From the NCBI GenBank assembly GCA_030052745.1, contig JANBVO010000021.1, positions 62,001 through 126,000 of the forward strand: a DNA stretch of 64,000 bases. Reading direction: 5' to 3'. The notes below the pieces were generated by a model that saw nothing but the letters and a program-made list of their open reading frames with translations, was not told the DNA's origin and did not search any database. Positions within the stretch are counted from its first letter, which is position 1. Every line of letters starts with the position of its first letter. The DNA is from Pleurostoma richardsiae (taxonomy: Eukaryota; Ascomycota; Sordariomycetes; Calosphaeriales; Pleurostomataceae). The position numbers and the translations under genes were made by a program. Shown here in pieces: positions 23,125-35,700 of this stretch.

Positions 23125-23885
23125 CTAGATGTTGCCAATCTCCTGCTGGAACTCCTCCAGCTCCTTCTGGACTGTGCTGTACTTCTTGGCCATCTCTTCG
23201 TACTTGGACTCCCACTGGTCGCGCTCGGCCTCGAGAGCCTGCACTTTCCGCTCGAAGTGGCCGGCCTTGACGTCGGTCTGGCGAAGCCTAGGAGTGGGGG
23301 CAAACATGTCAGCTCTCAGAACGGTCATGTAATAAAACGGTAGCGAGTATAGGGCTCAGAAAGGGTTTGGGCCTTCTGACTCCTCCACCACCTAGGAGGC
23401 CGGGACTTCTTACTTCTCGTTTGCCTCGCGGAGGGTCCGGTCCGCAGTCTCAGCCTCCTCCTCCAGCAGCTGCAGCCGCCGCGCAAGAGTCTCGTTCTGG
23501 GTGCCGTGCTGCTGGCCCTCGTCGGCGGCCTTCTTCAGTTTGTCGACGGTCTCCTCCAGCTTTTCGACCTGAGACTCGAGGAGGCCGTTCTTGTGCTGCA
23601 GGGAGGTGATCTCCTGCTCCTTGGAGAGGTTCTCCTGCTCGAGCACCTTGACCTTGGCCTGTAGCTCCTCAACCTTGCCGGAGGCTTCGTCAGCCTCCAG
23701 GCGTAGCTGGTTCATTTTCTGCAAGTGGACGTCATGGGTCAGCCGACAGAAATAAAGACGTTGGGGAGTGCCGGTGCATGGCGAGGCGTCGCGACGCCGC
23801 GTTGATTGCGAAGATGTCGGGTATGGCGGGGTAATCAGGGGTGAGAAGCAGGCGGTGGAAAACTCACCTCCTTGATGCGGTCCAT
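23125..23885 (-). CDS. tpmA: Tropomyosin
   Basis: Coiled-coil protein that stabilises formin-nucleated actin cables and rings. Exons 23885-23868 (only 18 bp, MDRIKE), 23718-23414 and 23287-23125, giving exactly 161 residues, the length of S. pombe Cdc8 and yeast Tpm2. Continuous heptad pattern from residue 1 to the end: KMNQLRLEADEASGKVEELQ, KVKVLEQENLSKEQEITSLQ, then KHNGLLESQVEKLEETVDKL-type repeats, QALEAERDQWESKYEEMAKK and ELEEFQQEIGNI. The tiny first exon is forced by frame and by the family start MDRIKEKMNQLR. N-terminal acetylation of the initiator Met regulates actin binding in this family; the MD start fits that. Confidence 0.95.
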
Positions 23886-24680
23886 GACGATCGAATTATC
23901 GGTGGCAGATGTCTACTAGAAGGTAGAAAATTCAGGCTCGTTAGATGCAAGAGGCTGGCAGGGTAGAAGGCGAATAGAGAGGTTGCGACTTTGAAGGTTG
24001 GGAGATGCAGGAGGAAAGGTCGGGAGAACGTGTGAGAGGTGTGAACCAAATACCTCCAAAATGCCCCTCTGGCTGTTGCTGGCCCTTGCCGGTCTGATCA
24101 GCAGGGATGTCTGTGCTGGAAGGGCCAGGGCAGGTGGGGGTCGAACGAAGCCACAGGGGTAGTGCAAATAAGCGAGGTGTACCTATCAAGGACACACCAC
24201 GCGCTGCCCAGTGCCTGGAGCAGCAAATCTGAGGTGTATCACGATATTCACTGCGGCTTCAGTCACCACTATACGCCTGATTTCCTTGGGACCAGAAATT
24301 TCAACTTACAAGGCAGTAAACGCCGTCTATGAGGGGATGACTGAGGCGGGTTCTTGTCTGAGACAGTGTCTTTTCGCCTACTTACACCAGATTCCACGCC
24401 AGCCTAAAATGCCCCGTTTCAGAACGCCTGTGACGTTTGGGCAACAAGCGGTTGCCAGGTCAACCACACCCCGGCAACAACGGCGTGGGTGGAATGCAAG
24501 CCACTTTAACAGCCTCCTCTGCCCCTGGATAAGAACACGCCAATCGCGCCACTGATTGCAAGCAGCTGGTCTTCCTCTATCGACCTTCGTCTTCTCACCA
24601 TTCCGACACTGGCAACGATAAAAATCAGGACCACGAGCTGACGGGTAAAGCCAATTTCGAAGAGTGCTACGAACAGCACA
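23886..24680. promoter_or_regulatory. Divergent promoter of tropomyosin and securin-like gene
   Basis: 795 bp head-to-head. Short open frames only. The sequence just before 23885 on the minus strand is C/T-rich, as in leaders of actin-cytoskeleton genes. No defined sites recognised. Confidence 0.4.
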
Positions 24681-26113
24681 ATGCTGGCCGCACATGACCA
24701 AGAGAATAGGGTCTTTGGGCAGCAGGCCGGCGCCGCTGCAAAGCAGCAGCTTCAGCCGAAGACCCCTGGAGCACGATACCCGAAGACGCCTCTCAAGGTC
24801 CCCCTCAACGACGAAAACGCCAACTATGGACTGGGTAAGAGCGTCCTCGGAGCGAAGTTGGGAGGTGGGAACGAGAATGTCATGACCATTGGCAAGGGTG
24901 GAAATGCAGGAGCCACGGGAAAGGCGAATTGGGTCACGCCGCTTGGTATGCCACCTCGGCGACTGTGGTTCTTGTTGGGCTGAATAGCTGACTCCAGAGT
25001 TTAGAACCCCGGACAAACCGAGCACCTCTTGGAAACAAGACGACAAATGCAAAGGCGAGGACGACACAGACTCTCGCCGTCAAGGATATTGTCCAGGAGA
25101 TCGAGAAGTCACAGCTCAAGCCGAATACGGTCCAACGGCCCAAGCCGCGGTCGCCAAAGGCCGAACCCTTCAAGTTGGATGTTCTCAACGACCAGACGGA
25201 TCCTCTGGGTGGCGAGGAGGAAGAAATCGAATATTGCCCACCAAGGCCAACTGACCTTCCCTACGAGTCGGACATCATCCCCGAAGGCGCCCTGACTACG
25301 GAGTCGCTAAAGCCAGAGAATATGTTCAAGGGCTACCACGACTACTATCACAGGGCTGTGGATGAGTGTGGCATGACCAGGCTGGAGCGGGAAATGGAGA
25401 AACGGAAAGAAAACGCCTTCCGAAAGGCAGAGAAGCAAATCCAGAAGGATCTCGATGAGTTTGAGTGGGATCTCGGTCTTGATGACGATGGCCCACGAGG
25501 TCCCGGCAAGAAGAAGCTCGCTGTCTTCGCAACCTCTGATAAACCCCCGTCAGTGGTGGGCAGAAAGACGTCGCGGGTGGTACCGAAGCAGGCTCCACCG
25601 ACTATTGCAGCCAGGAAAGCAGCCTCAGTCCTAGCCATTGCCCCGAAGGCGCCAGTAAACCCTCAGCAGAAGCTAGTAAAGCCGATGACACGCCATGCGA
25701 GGAGTGCGTCCTCGTTCCTCCCTGGGCGGCGCCCTGCTGCCCAAAAGGTCCCTGCCTCCAAAGATCCATTGTCTGCGGAGAACACTGCAGCTATGGCTAC
25801 CTCCCGAAGCACCCTTGGATACACAAAAGGGCGAACGGCTTCTTCCGCCCTCCACGGTCGGACGAGCTCTGAGAATGCCAGCCGCCGCACGCTGACTCGA
25901 TCAGTCAGCACCGCGTCGTCAGGATCGGACACGACTATTACTCCTGCCCGCTTCGCGGCCAAGAGCAAGAACAGCGACAGCAGCGACCTGAGGCGTCCGG
26001 AGTTTTTGTCTATTTTCGACATCAACGAAGATGATGATGGCCATCTCGGGGTCTCTGCTGACCTTATCAATGATGACCTTGACGACGACTTTGAATTCAA
26101 GGTCAACTTCTAA
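24681..26113 (+). CDS. Securin-like anaphase inhibitor candidate
   Basis: A largely disordered 457-residue protein with features of securin (Pds1/Cut2), the separase inhibitor destroyed by APC/C at anaphase. Exons 24681-24945 and 25005-26113 (59-bp phase-1 intron). The second exon opens with RAPLGNKTTN (residues 94-103), a full RxxLxxxxN destruction box almost identical in its first five residues to a Cut2 D-box (RAPLG). A KEN motif lies at about 222-224 (EKRKENAFRK). The N-terminus has conserved short blocks (HDQENRVFGQQ, KTPGARYPKTPLK, VPLNDENANYGLG). The middle has YCPPRPTDLPYESDIIPEG and a charged helix. The Ser/Thr-rich basic part ends in an acidic tail (FDINEDDDGHLG, NDDLDDDFEFKVNF). 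A D-box and KEN-box also occur in other cell-cycle substrates, so securin is the leading hypothesis only. Confidence 0.6.
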
Positions 26114-27449
26114 CTGACTCGTCATTTGAGCCTTGAACTCTCCCTGAGCATCAGAGGCGTGGTATCGTCAGATATGTTTATGATGAACGAAGCATTGTTC
26201 TATGTCTTGTAATACGCTCTTGCGCCAGCCAGCCGGCAGGCTCGCACTTCCTGTGTTACGCCATGGTGCTGGGAATATGATTGCAACCGGCGCGCGAGAG
26301 AAGCAGGGTTTCATCAGGTCCACATGTTGGCATCTTCTTATACTCACGGAGCCTCGGTATCAGGCGCAATGGACATCGTTGTGGGCTGCAAATACGGCTG
26401 GCACCTTGGGACTCGGGACCATGATAGGCATGGTGTACGCTCATTACTGTATCAATAGAATGACACTTGGTATTTACCCATTTATCCAGCAAAGTTCAGT
26501 GGTGGTTGTGGACAGTATCCTATCCCTTGGGAACTGATGGAATGAGACTTGCCGGTACCACGGCGATCTACGCTGACTAGTAATAATGCAGGTACTGAAA
26601 GTACTCCGTGCTGTATGGAGGAGTATTCATCCATCAAACTGGTAGTCTCCACCAAAACACATATACTTTAAGAGTTGTAGTCTGGCTCCCTCTTCCGTTT
26701 TGTTGTTATCGGCAACAGCGATTTTCGTCTAGGCAGCAGGTGACAGAAGAAGTAGGTGGTGTTCGCAAAAGCGTGCAGCATGCAGGTTGTGGCTAAATAA
26801 AGAGACGCGCATGCACAGCCACAGCTTGATTTTCGTGTGCGCGTTCTGTCGCCCAGCCACAGTGCACGGGCCATATGAGGCCAGCTCGGAAAGTCCTGTG
26901 TACTCCGTGCTTCGTATGGGCATGTACGCCAGCCCAGGTACCTCACTACGGCAGGCAGGTACGTACCAGCCCCCGACGCTCGCTAAGATCCATCGTCATC
27001 CCTGAACCGCCAACTTTCTTTGGCTGGCCCATCGCCTTTTGGCATTTCCTCATAGAACGCTTAACTTTTCGACAACCTCACCTCCTCGTGATCCCTTTAT
27101 TCCCCCCCAATCCGCCTCCATCTTCCCCCCTCAAAATGCCCGTTCACCAGTCGAAAACCGGTCGCTAACATCAGCTCTTTCATCTCCCAGGCCTGGCTTG
27201 GGCTTTCGAGACGCCGGTGGCCCCTCTATGACCGCCTGTCCGACCGCCATTGTCTGGCATTTGCCCCGGCATTTTCCCCTTAGGCGCTTTGTCGCTTTGT
27301 CGCGTGGACGCTCCCAATCGCGCGTAATTTCTCCCGCAACAACCGCATTTCCCCCCATCGACACTCATGCATGGTGTCTGTTAGCACGCCCGACGCGAGA
27401 TATGATGGTTGGAGGAAGGCGAAAACGGTAGAATATCCAGTTTCCCACG
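26114..27449. other. Intergenic region upstream of SET1
   Basis: 1.3 kb with no supported gene. The last 400 bp are C/T-rich and contain several upstream ATGs and short frames (for example from 27039), consistent with a long SET1 leader with uORFs. No tRNA or repeat seen. Confidence 0.5.
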
Positions 27450-30400
27450 ATGACTCGCCCGACGGGGACGGGTGCGAGCTTCGCTCAATTTTTCCCTGCC
27501 GCTCCCCGCGCCGCTAGGGACCGAGCCATGGAGCGCGAGAGAGCAAGAGCAAAAGCAGCAGAGTCGCCCTCCAGCAATGTTGAGCATAATGGCCGGCAGA
27601 CCCCGACAACCCATGGGTCTACCGACGCTGTCGCGTCTTCTCATTCTGCCCGTGGCGCCTCGATATCAGATGCCGCGCATCCAGCCACCGCTGATGATAA
27701 TGAATCTGTCCAGGGAGACACGCTCAATACCGTTGGCTCTGCCAGCTCGCACACCAGCACTGCATCGTCTGTGTTCAGCTCGTCCGCGCGACAAGACGGG
27801 CTTAACGGCCTGCAGGCATCCAAGACATCCTCATCTCAGAGCCACCTCACTCCGCTTACGACTGTCGAGTCACCTTCCTCGTCTATCAGTCCTAACCCAG
27901 CGAAACAAAGCACACTTACTCCCCGGTCTACCGCTGATCAGGTGAACGGATCCGCATCCCAGCCCGCCTCGGCGGCTCACATATCTTCCTCCTTCGGAGC
28001 CTCCAGTACCATCGAACGCGTATCAGCCCGCGATCACACCCGTGCGGTCAAGGGCATAAAATGTGCATATGATCCATTGCTCGACCGAACCATCTCGAGT
28101 GCCGAGAAGAAGAAGGCGAAGCCGATATACAAGGAGTTCGGAGCGGTATGTACACATATAATAATACACTCGACCCGGCAGGGGGAGCGTCATCTGACTT
28201 GAGGAATATTCTGGCTAATAAAGATTTCTGCGAACAGGAAGATGACGCTCCCCCTCCGGATCCCAGGTTGTCGAAAGGCGGCCGATTGAACTATATCAAC
28301 GTCGACTTCCACCTCCCTAGAGCCCGACTCCGCCATACGCCGTATAACCTCAAGCCGTATGCGTGGGATCCTAAGAACTCCGTAGGGTCCGGCCCACCAA
28401 CGCAGGTCGTCGTGACTGGATTCAATCCATTGATCGCCTTCTCCAAAGTGGCCGCTATCTTCGCTTCCTTCGGTGATGTGGCTGAGAGCAGCAACAAGAT
28501 GCACCCGGAAACGGGGAGCTATCTGGGGTTTGCCACGTTCCGATATAAAGACTCAAAGCCTACTCGTGTCAGGCCAATGCCTATCTCCGCCATAGATGCC
28601 GCCAAACGTGCCGTCAGAGCCATGCATGGAAGAAAGATTGAGTCAAACCATGTTCGAGTCGAATACGATCCGGAAGGCAAGAAAAGCCGGCGCATGCTTG
28701 AGGAGGTACTAAAGAAAGACAGAGAAACCTCTCAAACGGCAATACCAAGTGTGTCTAGCATTCCTACAGCGCCAAGGGCTAAGGAGGTCCTCCCCGGGCC
28801 GCCGCCAACGGCACCAAAGGGGCCTGCTGCGTATAGACAGCCACCCCCGCCGCCGCCGCCGCCAGTTGCGGCTGATCCGGTGCGAATACCGATTGCTCCC
28901 AAAGTCCCGGTCGTAGCCGAGCAGACAGTCCTAGCACATATTCACAGAGAGCCGTACATCTTCGTTGCGCATGAGCACGTCCCCGTCATGTTAACGACAA
29001 TTCCTCATATGAAGAGGAGGCTCAAAACGTACGTCTTTGACGATATCCGCTGCGACAGGACCGGGTACTATATAATCTTTCGAGATTCGAGATATGGTCG
29101 GTCAGAAGCGGAGAGGTGTCACAACGCTGTTGATGGCACCCAGCTCTTCACATATACTATGGTGATGAAACTACATCTATATGGCACAGCAGGTAGCACT
29201 GGCCACTCGACGTCGGATGCGCCAACGCGGGCACGCACTCCTGAGCGGAGACCGACCATCGAGAATCGACAACGGGAGGAGCACGAGCGAAAGCGGAGAG
29301 AGGACCTTAAAGACCTAGAGGAAGAGAAGAAGGACCGAGCTAACAACTTCGATCCCGTCTTGGAAGCGCGCGACGTTGTGCGGCGTGAGATGCTTGAGCA
29401 CCTTATCAAGCACATACGTACCAAGGTCGCTGCACCGGCCCTGTTCAACTTTCTGGACCCAGCCAACCATGTCGCGAGGCGACGGAAGTACAACATCGAA
29501 GATCCGCAAGGCTCGAGGATCCCCGCTGTGCTCCGAGATGACAGCGAAGATAGGTCTCCCGTCAGCACACCGAATTCTCGCGCGGATCCGATCGAACGGC
29601 GGACTGGCCGTCTTGATATTGCCGCGCTTCCACGGATACGCAAGGCTAAGGGTGGCGCTCTTATGCGCAAGCATGGCTTCGCCGACCCCTTCGCTCGTAA
29701 GCGGCCTGCGGCTGTCCGTAATGCGTTCCGGTCCTTGCACCATCGTTTGCAGGCTGAGAGCGACGAGGAGTCCGAAGATGAGACGACTGAGAACAGGGAC
29801 TCACTCGCCAGAGATACAGAAGAACCCGATTCGAGGCCTCGGAGTCGCATGAGCACCGATGACTTTGCAAGGGATGATTATGGATCTTGGGGCCCTGCCG
29901 AGGAGGATTCCATGACCGAAGCTAGCTTTGCGGTTGATGGGCCATTACAACCCGCCACTAAGAAGAGAAAGCTAGATTTGCAGGTCGAGACAGCCATCAA
30001 GCGGCAGAAGAAGAGCGACGAGGAACTGTTCGGTGTGACCATCGATCGCATTGAAACGGAGTATCCTCTTCGAGAGGCTTCTGAAGACATTGTTCTCCCT
30101 GATGCCGAGCCTGTCGAGGAGAAGGAAACTGATGATTCTCGATTACCTACTCCGGTCTCTTCTCTCAAAGACAAGAAGAAAGCGGTGAAGCCAAAGAAGA
30201 AGTCCAAGAAGCAGATATTCGAGGAGCGTGAGGCTTTGAAGAAGCAACAGCAGGAGATCTACGAGAGGGAGGCTCTGCAGCCGTCAGAGTCACCCGAGGA
30301 GCAGGAGCCAACTCCTAAGGCTGAACCCGAGCCCAAGAAGGCGGAGCCGACAGCTGTGGATGAGCCAGTCAAGGCGTCCGCTAAGTTGGATGATAACCTC

Positions 30401-31456
30401 TACCCACAAGAGGTTACATCTGTGCTTGTTCTTCCTTCGGATTTCTCGCTCGATGTTGCATCTCTTCAAGAGCTACCTATCAAGCTGCAGGACCGTCCTG
30501 ACATCCAAAAACTTGCAAAGAGGTTTGGTGCCGCTAGTATCGGCGAGCCGGAGTTATGGATATGGAGGCGGGATCGTATCCGTGAGCTGAATTCCGATGA
30601 TGGCTCTACGAAGAAGCCCGTGGGCATCACAGGATATTACGTTCCCAATCCTACCGGCTGCGCTCGTACCGAAGGAGTCAAGAAAATTCTCAACTCGGAA
30701 AAGTCGAAGTACCTGCCTCATCACATCAAGGTCAAGGAAGCCAGAGAAAAGCACCAGGCGACGGCGGCTGGCAAGAACGGCAAAGAGGCCGCTGCTGAGG
30801 CGGCAAGGATTGCGCAAGAAAACTTGGTCGCAAAGGGCAATTCTCGCGCCAACCGCGTCAACAATCGTCGCTGGGTCGCGGACCTCAATGACCAGAAGAA
30901 GACTCTGGGACAAGACTCGGACGTCCTCCGCTTCAATCAGCTGAAGAAGCGAAAGAAGCCTGTGAGGTTTGCGCGGTCCGCCATCCACAACTGGGGCCTG
31001 TACGCCATGGAGAACATCGCCAAGGACGACATGATTATTGAGTACGTCGGCGAGGAGGTGCGGCAGCAAATCGCTGAACTCCGTGAGAACCGGTACCTGC
31101 GGAGTGGAATCGGAAGCAGCTACCTGTTCCGCATCGATGACAACACCGTCATCGACGCGACCAAGAAAGGAGGAATAGCGCGGTTCATCAACCACTCTTG
31201 CATGCCCAACTGCACGGCCAAAATCATCAAGGTCGAGGGCAGCAAGCGCATCGTTATCTATGCTCTGAGAGACATCGCCCAAAGTGAGTAGCATGCCGTG
31301 TTCCTTCCTCTCCTTCAATTGAGGAAACAAGCTAACATTGCCGGCCCCACAGACGAGGAGTTGACTTACGACTACAAGTTCGAGCGTGAGATTGGCAGCT
31401 TGGATCGCATTCCCTGTCTTTGCGGTACGGCAGCGTGTAAAGGGTTCCTCAACTAA
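27450..31456 (+). CDS. SET1: SET1 histone H3-K4 methyltransferase
   Basis: Catalytic subunit of COMPASS (1281 aa), which mono-, di- and trimethylates H3 lysine 4 using S-adenosylmethionine. Exons 27450-28145, 28238-31283, 31353-31456; phases 0 and 1. Start [20 protein letters not shown] matches other fungal Set1 proteins. Order: disordered Ser-rich N-terminus; first RRM ([20 protein letters not shown] to [13 protein letters not shown], about residues 310-410); Pro-rich linker; a second RRM-like fold ([20 protein letters not shown]); charged middle; nSET region ([16 protein letters not shown]); SET domain with [50 protein letters not shown], catalytic [11 protein letters not shown] and ELTYDYKFE; and a complete post-SET zinc motif [15 protein letters not shown] ending the protein. 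All key residues are present, so it should be active. Confidence 0.97.
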
Positions 31457-32775
31457 CCCCATGCTTTTGGTTTTCACAATCGGCGTGGATCGGCGGTTTG
31501 GTGGGCATCTTTCAACTTCATGTTACGGTCGGACATCTCTTGTGGCTCAAGGAACTCGGCAGAGGGAGCCGAGACGGGTCTTGCGAGCATCTGCTTTTCC
31601 CATCCTTTTACGGATCATGGAATCGGGGTCTTTTTCTGCCTATCCAGACTGCGAGTTCATCGTCTGGATCCGCCCTGTGGCAGGGCTGTGATGATATATA
31701 TGCATAAAGTTTGGGGGGTTCTCCTCACTCCCCCTGTCGGCAAAAGCCCCTAGGAGAGAGGGGGATGCGAATGTGTAAATTCTCTGTTTTAATGTCTTTT
31801 CGGGGCCGTTCTCCGTCACATCACAGGTCTGGACTGGCTGGCGTTTTTCGTGCCTGATTTCGAGGGGAGTGGAAAACCAAGGCAAATGAAAAATGCGGAT
31901 CGGACCTCTTTTTCTTTTTCTTTCTTCTTCTGCGGTGACAGGTTTGACTTGATGCCAGACGGGACTGTGGGCTGTTTATCTGTCGACTCAAGGCCGCTCG
32001 CTAGCTGATGCAGCAGCCTCTGCGCATTTCCTAGGACTGGAGAAGAGGGAAGCCCTCGACGGCGAGGCGGCGCAGAATAAGGGAGGAGAGGCGATCGATC
32101 GTCTTTGTCGGCTCGCTGATGACACCCTGCCCAGGGCCCCGGCGGAACATCGCTTCAGGCGCCATGCATATCGATGTACATAGTGGGAATTCATATTGGG
32201 ACGGACGTTATTATCCCTTGAGAGGGGTCGTGGAATGGACACGGGGGTCGGCTTTTGAAGAAGAGCTACGCGCGGCAAGCGAGCCCTGGGGAAGAGAATT
32301 GATTCAACATGCTTTTGCATCTGTATTATACGAGATCATGTGGCTCTTCCTTGCTCTGTACTTACTTGAACTCGGTGATGCTGCGTGAGTCGGAGACATC
32401 AGTAGTGCGTACGGTGTAGGACCAAGGCGAGAGAGTATTCAGGGAGAACGACGACATATGCGTCGGAGAAAGCGAAGATCGATCTGATTGATTGTACGGC
32501 CAGCCAGGCCAAGTTGTATCCTGAAAATCCCATATAAAAGATGGAGTTGGTAGATCCTCCCCTTTCCCCTCCTTTCCAGCCATAATCAGCTTACGCCATA
32601 CGCCTCCTAGTCCCGTCCAGAAGGGATGTCATGTTCCCAGTAGCCGACTCACAATTCTATATCAACCCAACATTGCCCGCTAGGTAAAGGAGAGGGGAGT
32701 AGATTAAACACGTAGTATCCCAGACTCACAGAGAAGAGAGACATCCATAGAAAAGGAAATAATAAACCGAGAAAA
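31457..32775. other. Convergent 3' flanks of SET1 and the GMC-hydrolase gene
   Basis: 1.3 kb between stop codons. The T-rich part around 31905-31935 may belong to the SET1 3' end. No coding region with family similarity, no repeats, no RNA gene seen. Confidence 0.5.
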
Positions 32776-35700
32776 TTAGTACACCAGGTCCCCGTTCTTG
32801 ATCATCTCCGTGAAGCGGTCCTCCGGCTCCTCGAACCGGTACGTCTCGCCGCGCACCACACGGTCGACCTCCTCGCGCACGAACGGGTACACGTCCTTCC
32901 AGGCGTTGCGGCCCATCCAGCAGTCGAGGTGGCCGTACCCAGGCACGACCCTCCGCCGGTACTCGACGGCCCCGCCGGCGTGCGCGCCGCTACTGCCGAA
33001 TGTGTCGCAGAGGATCTCGTACGTGCGTTCCGTGCTCTCAGGCGATAACACGGCGTTGTCGCGGCCCACGAAGAGCAGGAAGGGTAGCCCCTTTAGATGG
33101 GCGATGTTCTGGCGGGTGGTCAGCCGCTCGAAGAGCGGGCCGTTGCCCATGACGTGGCCGTCGGCGCCCATGCGCATCAGGAGGTGGAGCAGGGTCATGT
33201 TGACGCCGCCAAAGAATCTGTCGATCTGCCGGTGCGTTGCCTCGTTGAGGTTGCGATGGTTCCAGCAACGGCCGAAGACGAGGCTGGTGCGGTGGCAGGC
33301 GGCGCTATTGCACAGCTCGCTGCGCGAGTCGGGCATCAGCCGCAACAGCTGGTTGAGACCACGCTGCACGAGCGAGTCGTCAGTCGAGGTGCTGCAGCTG
33401 AACCAGCTGCCCGCCAGCTTTTTGTACATGTAGTCCAGTGGGAAAGGCCCCGCAGTGGCCTTGATGAAGTTCAGCGTGTTCCAGATCGGGTTCATGAACA
33501 CCTGCGAGCAAGTCACGCCTAGAATCCAGTCCGCGGGGATGGTGCCGTCGAGCAGGCCGCTCGCGAACGCGACGCTGCCCATGCAGTGTGCAATGGTGTA
33601 GATCTTGGGCGGGTCGCGGTTCAGGCCCTTCTTGTAGAACTCCTGGCGGATGTAGTCGAGACAGGCACGGATATCCTCTCGCGCATTGTACGTCGTCCAG
33701 TTGTTCTCCGCGATCATCAGCTGCCCGATTCGGTGCACGGTGATCCATACACGGTACCCGGCACGTGTGAAGTAGTTGACCGCGTTGTAGGGGATGGTCG
33801 GTAGCGCGTAGATCTGGTGGTCTACCGACGCGCCAGGGATCATGAAGAGATCCTTAACTTCCGTACCCTTGGGTATATGTGTTGGCTTCCACATGTGCAT
33901 TTTGGTGCAGACGCCATCGCGAGCATAGATGCTGAAAGACTCGTCTGGCTGCGAGTAATCGTTGATGTAACCGTTGTAACTCTGGCTTGGGTATTGGAGA
34001 GGAGTGAGAGGAGCAAGAAACAGTGACAGCGATTTGCGCGTGAAGTAGGTCATGAAATTAGTCGCGCTTATGACTTTCTTAAGGAGAGAGCTACCAGTCG
34101 GGGTCATCGTCATGACCTCAGACAGGAAGTCCTTGGGCTGGATATGCATGATGCCCTTCGCAATGACCTTGCCACGCCGCCATGCGTCTTGGTCTTCATC
34201 GTAATTGAGGCAAGGCGCCAGGGGTTCCGTAACCGTGATATAAAGCGTGCTAGTCGATCTCCAGAAGTTGACGGGAGCCAGTGCCACGGAGGAGTCCACA
34301 ACCTTGTAGCCATGGAAGTGAAGCAGCTTGCCATTTGTGCCCTTCATGTCGAAGTCATATGTCAAGTTCTTGGTCCCGGGAGCTTTGTGGTCCATGATGA
34401 ACAAGTTGAACTCGCCGCGCTGGACCATGAAAGGTGATCCGGGTATCGTGGGGCAGACGAATGTCCCCGTCAGCATACCTCTGTGCTCTGGATCGTTCAC
34501 AATGACCTTGGTGTTGAACGCCTGAACACTGAGGAAGAAACGGGCACTCTCGCACAAGTTCTTCGCCGTCCTGGCTGCCAGTTCGTAAGTCTCCCGCTTG
34601 TCGTCCTTCATGTTCTCGTCGTAATGGACAAATCCTGACATGACCTCGGTGAAGCCAAAGCCGCTGGCATTGATGGCTTCAGCCTTCAGAATGACATCTT
34701 TCGCCTCGTCAACACTCTCAATTTCCGCTTGAGCTTCAGCCGCTTGATAAGCACGCTCCTCTCGGGTTGCATGGCGTCGCTGAGGTGGGTGTTCTGGCTC
34801 TCCGAATAAGTCGAGGATGCCGTTCTCCTCTTCACTTATCGTGAGCTGTTTCTTTTTGCAGTATTCGGCCACAGAGCGCTCCGCCAGCGCAGTAATGGTC
34901 GCAAAGGGATTGGCTCCCAGAGCGCCAGGGATGATAGCAGCATCAGTGACAATGAGTCCATCGTGTGTTTCTTTGCCAGGTCCGCTGAAAACTTCACCCA
35001 AGTGGTTTGTGACACCGGTTTCACCGGTACCGTCTCGGGCCATACAGGCACCTCTGTCACAACAGGTGTTAGTGTTCCATCAATTGCTGTGCATGATCTC
35101 CCGGTGTAACATACCCAATGGGATGAACAGTAACCTGCTGCTGCCCCATCAGAGCGAAGAATGGGGTCTGCACGAAGGTACCGCCGACAGCCTGCGTGGC
35201 CTTTATCAAGAGATTGTTCAGGTACTTGACATGGTCGCTTCGGCCGACGCCGAGGAACTCAAGAACAGGCTTGTCATCCTTCAAGGTAAGCATTGCCTGG
35301 TTACCTTGAACACAGTCAGCATCTGTATAGCTGCGGGGGTCCAAGAAGACTCACTGTCATGAGACATGATGAGGTAGATCTGTGTCCTCTCTATGGCGCC
35401 CTTCTTGAAGTATGGACCCAGCAGTCGACTTCCCCAGCGGGCTAGAGCGGCATGGGCACGGTCTGAAATGGTCTCCTCGGATGAGCTGCTGCCCGGCATG
35501 AGATCCAGCATGGTCTGTAAGAAAGGCGCCAGTGCTTGAGGAACCGCGCCTTCCTCTATGACAAACCCATCCAGGGGATTCTCATGTCCCCTGCGGTTGT
35601 CGATGATGCCAGTGATACAGGGGCCGACCGGGTTGTACGGTGATGGGAATGGTCGCCCAATGCTGTTCACTTCGTAATCTGTGTTGTATCTAGAGAATTG

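Noticed and set aside
30554-31477. 307-codon open frame antisense to SET1
   Set aside because: Mirror of the SET domain frame; caused by codon bias of the true gene on the plus strand.
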